DNA from: an uncultured Methylococcaceae bacterium
GTDB lineage: Bacteria > Pseudomonadota > Gammaproteobacteria > Methylococcales > Methylomonadaceae
Length of the DNA stretch: 9,101 nucleotides
Reading direction: 5' to 3'
Assembly (NCBI GenBank): GCA_903839795.1
Contig: CAIMDR010000062.1
Coordinates: forward strand, 1 to 9,101
Part shown: positions 8,876 through 9,101 of the stretch, one piece after another
Layout of the letters: every line of letters starts with the position of its first letter
Position numbering within the stretch: position 1 is the stretch's first letter
Translations under genes and position numbers: made by a program
Notes under the pieces: model-generated
Told to the model about the DNA's origin: nothing
The model's database searches: none
The model's input: only the letters and a program-made list of their open reading frames with translations

Positions 8876-9073
8876 TTAACTGTAAGGCATCATACGTGCA
8901 GCCATGCGCACATCTGATGGATGAATAGTTGCGGGCGAGCGTAACTGTCTTTTTCTCTTAGTCGATTTCTTCGTCAAAATATGACGACGATGTGACTGTC
9001 CACACTTAAAACCGCCGTTGCCGGTGCGTCTAAAACGCTTGGCAGCACCACGGTTAGTTTTTATCTTTGGCAT
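8876..9073 (-). CDS. rpmI: Large ribosomal subunit protein bL35
   Basis: A 65-residue, highly basic 50S protein, full length for the family. It begins [20 protein letters not shown] and carries the conserved core [18 protein letters not shown], ending in MMPYS. GGAG lies 7 nt before the ATG at 9073, a good ribosome site. The order rpmI-rplT is nearly universal in bacteria, with infC normally just upstream (beyond the right edge here). The 28 nt to the edge (9074-9101) are AT-rich and hold this ribosome site; no coding sequence or promoter can be called there. Confidence 0.99.
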   Translation of the reverse strand: MPKIKTNRGAAKRFRRTGNGGFKCGQSHRRHILTKKSTKRKRQLRSPATIHPSDVRMAARMMPYS

Positions 9074-9101
9074 TTGTTTGCTCCAATAATATAAAATAAA
9101 A

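Overview
The window comes from a gammaproteobacterial chromosome of moderate GC content. The evidence is the conserved order rpmI-rplT-pheS-pheT-ihfA-merR-like gene-tRNA-Pro, all on the minus strand, with close matches to gammaproteobacterial L20, IHF-alpha and PheST. A methylotroph-like (Methylococcales) origin is possible, but that is only an impression from protein style and base composition.

Layout, in the direction of transcription (high to low coordinates). (1) 9101-8498: leader end, rpmI (L35) and rplT (L20), closely spaced with strong Shine-Dalgarno sites; infC would be expected just outside the window. (2) 8497-8365: a 133-nt rplT-pheS gap with three stem-loops, a well-initiated 11-codon leader ORF and a terminator-like hairpin, probably a pheST attenuator. 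(3) 8364-4941: pheS and pheT, the two subunits of phenylalanyl-tRNA synthetase. (4) 4937-4304: ihfA, 3 nt after pheT, and a small MerR-type regulator that overlaps the end of ihfA by 26 nt. (5) 4300-4131: a strong sigma70-type promoter and tRNA-Pro(GGG). (6) 4130-3811: about 320 bp of non-coding DNA with tandem dyads and an imperfect duplication. (7) 3810-1: a type III restriction-modification operon, mod then res, with overlapping stop and start codons; res runs off the window edge before its nuclease active site.

The right two thirds is core translation and nucleoid housekeeping. The left third is accessory: a defence operon directly downstream of a tRNA gene, the usual position of a genomic island, though no integrase or second attachment site is visible. 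In the defence operon, Mod would methylate adenine in a short asymmetric site, and Mod plus Res would translocate and cleave unmodified DNA. The middle of mod, where the target recognition domain lies, is distinctly more AT-rich than its two flanks, which suggests specificity exchange by recombination.

I did not find a clearly new system. The points most worth a second look are the rplT-pheS leader with its Phe-free leader peptide, the mosaic mod gene, and the repeat-rich junction between tRNA-Pro and mod.
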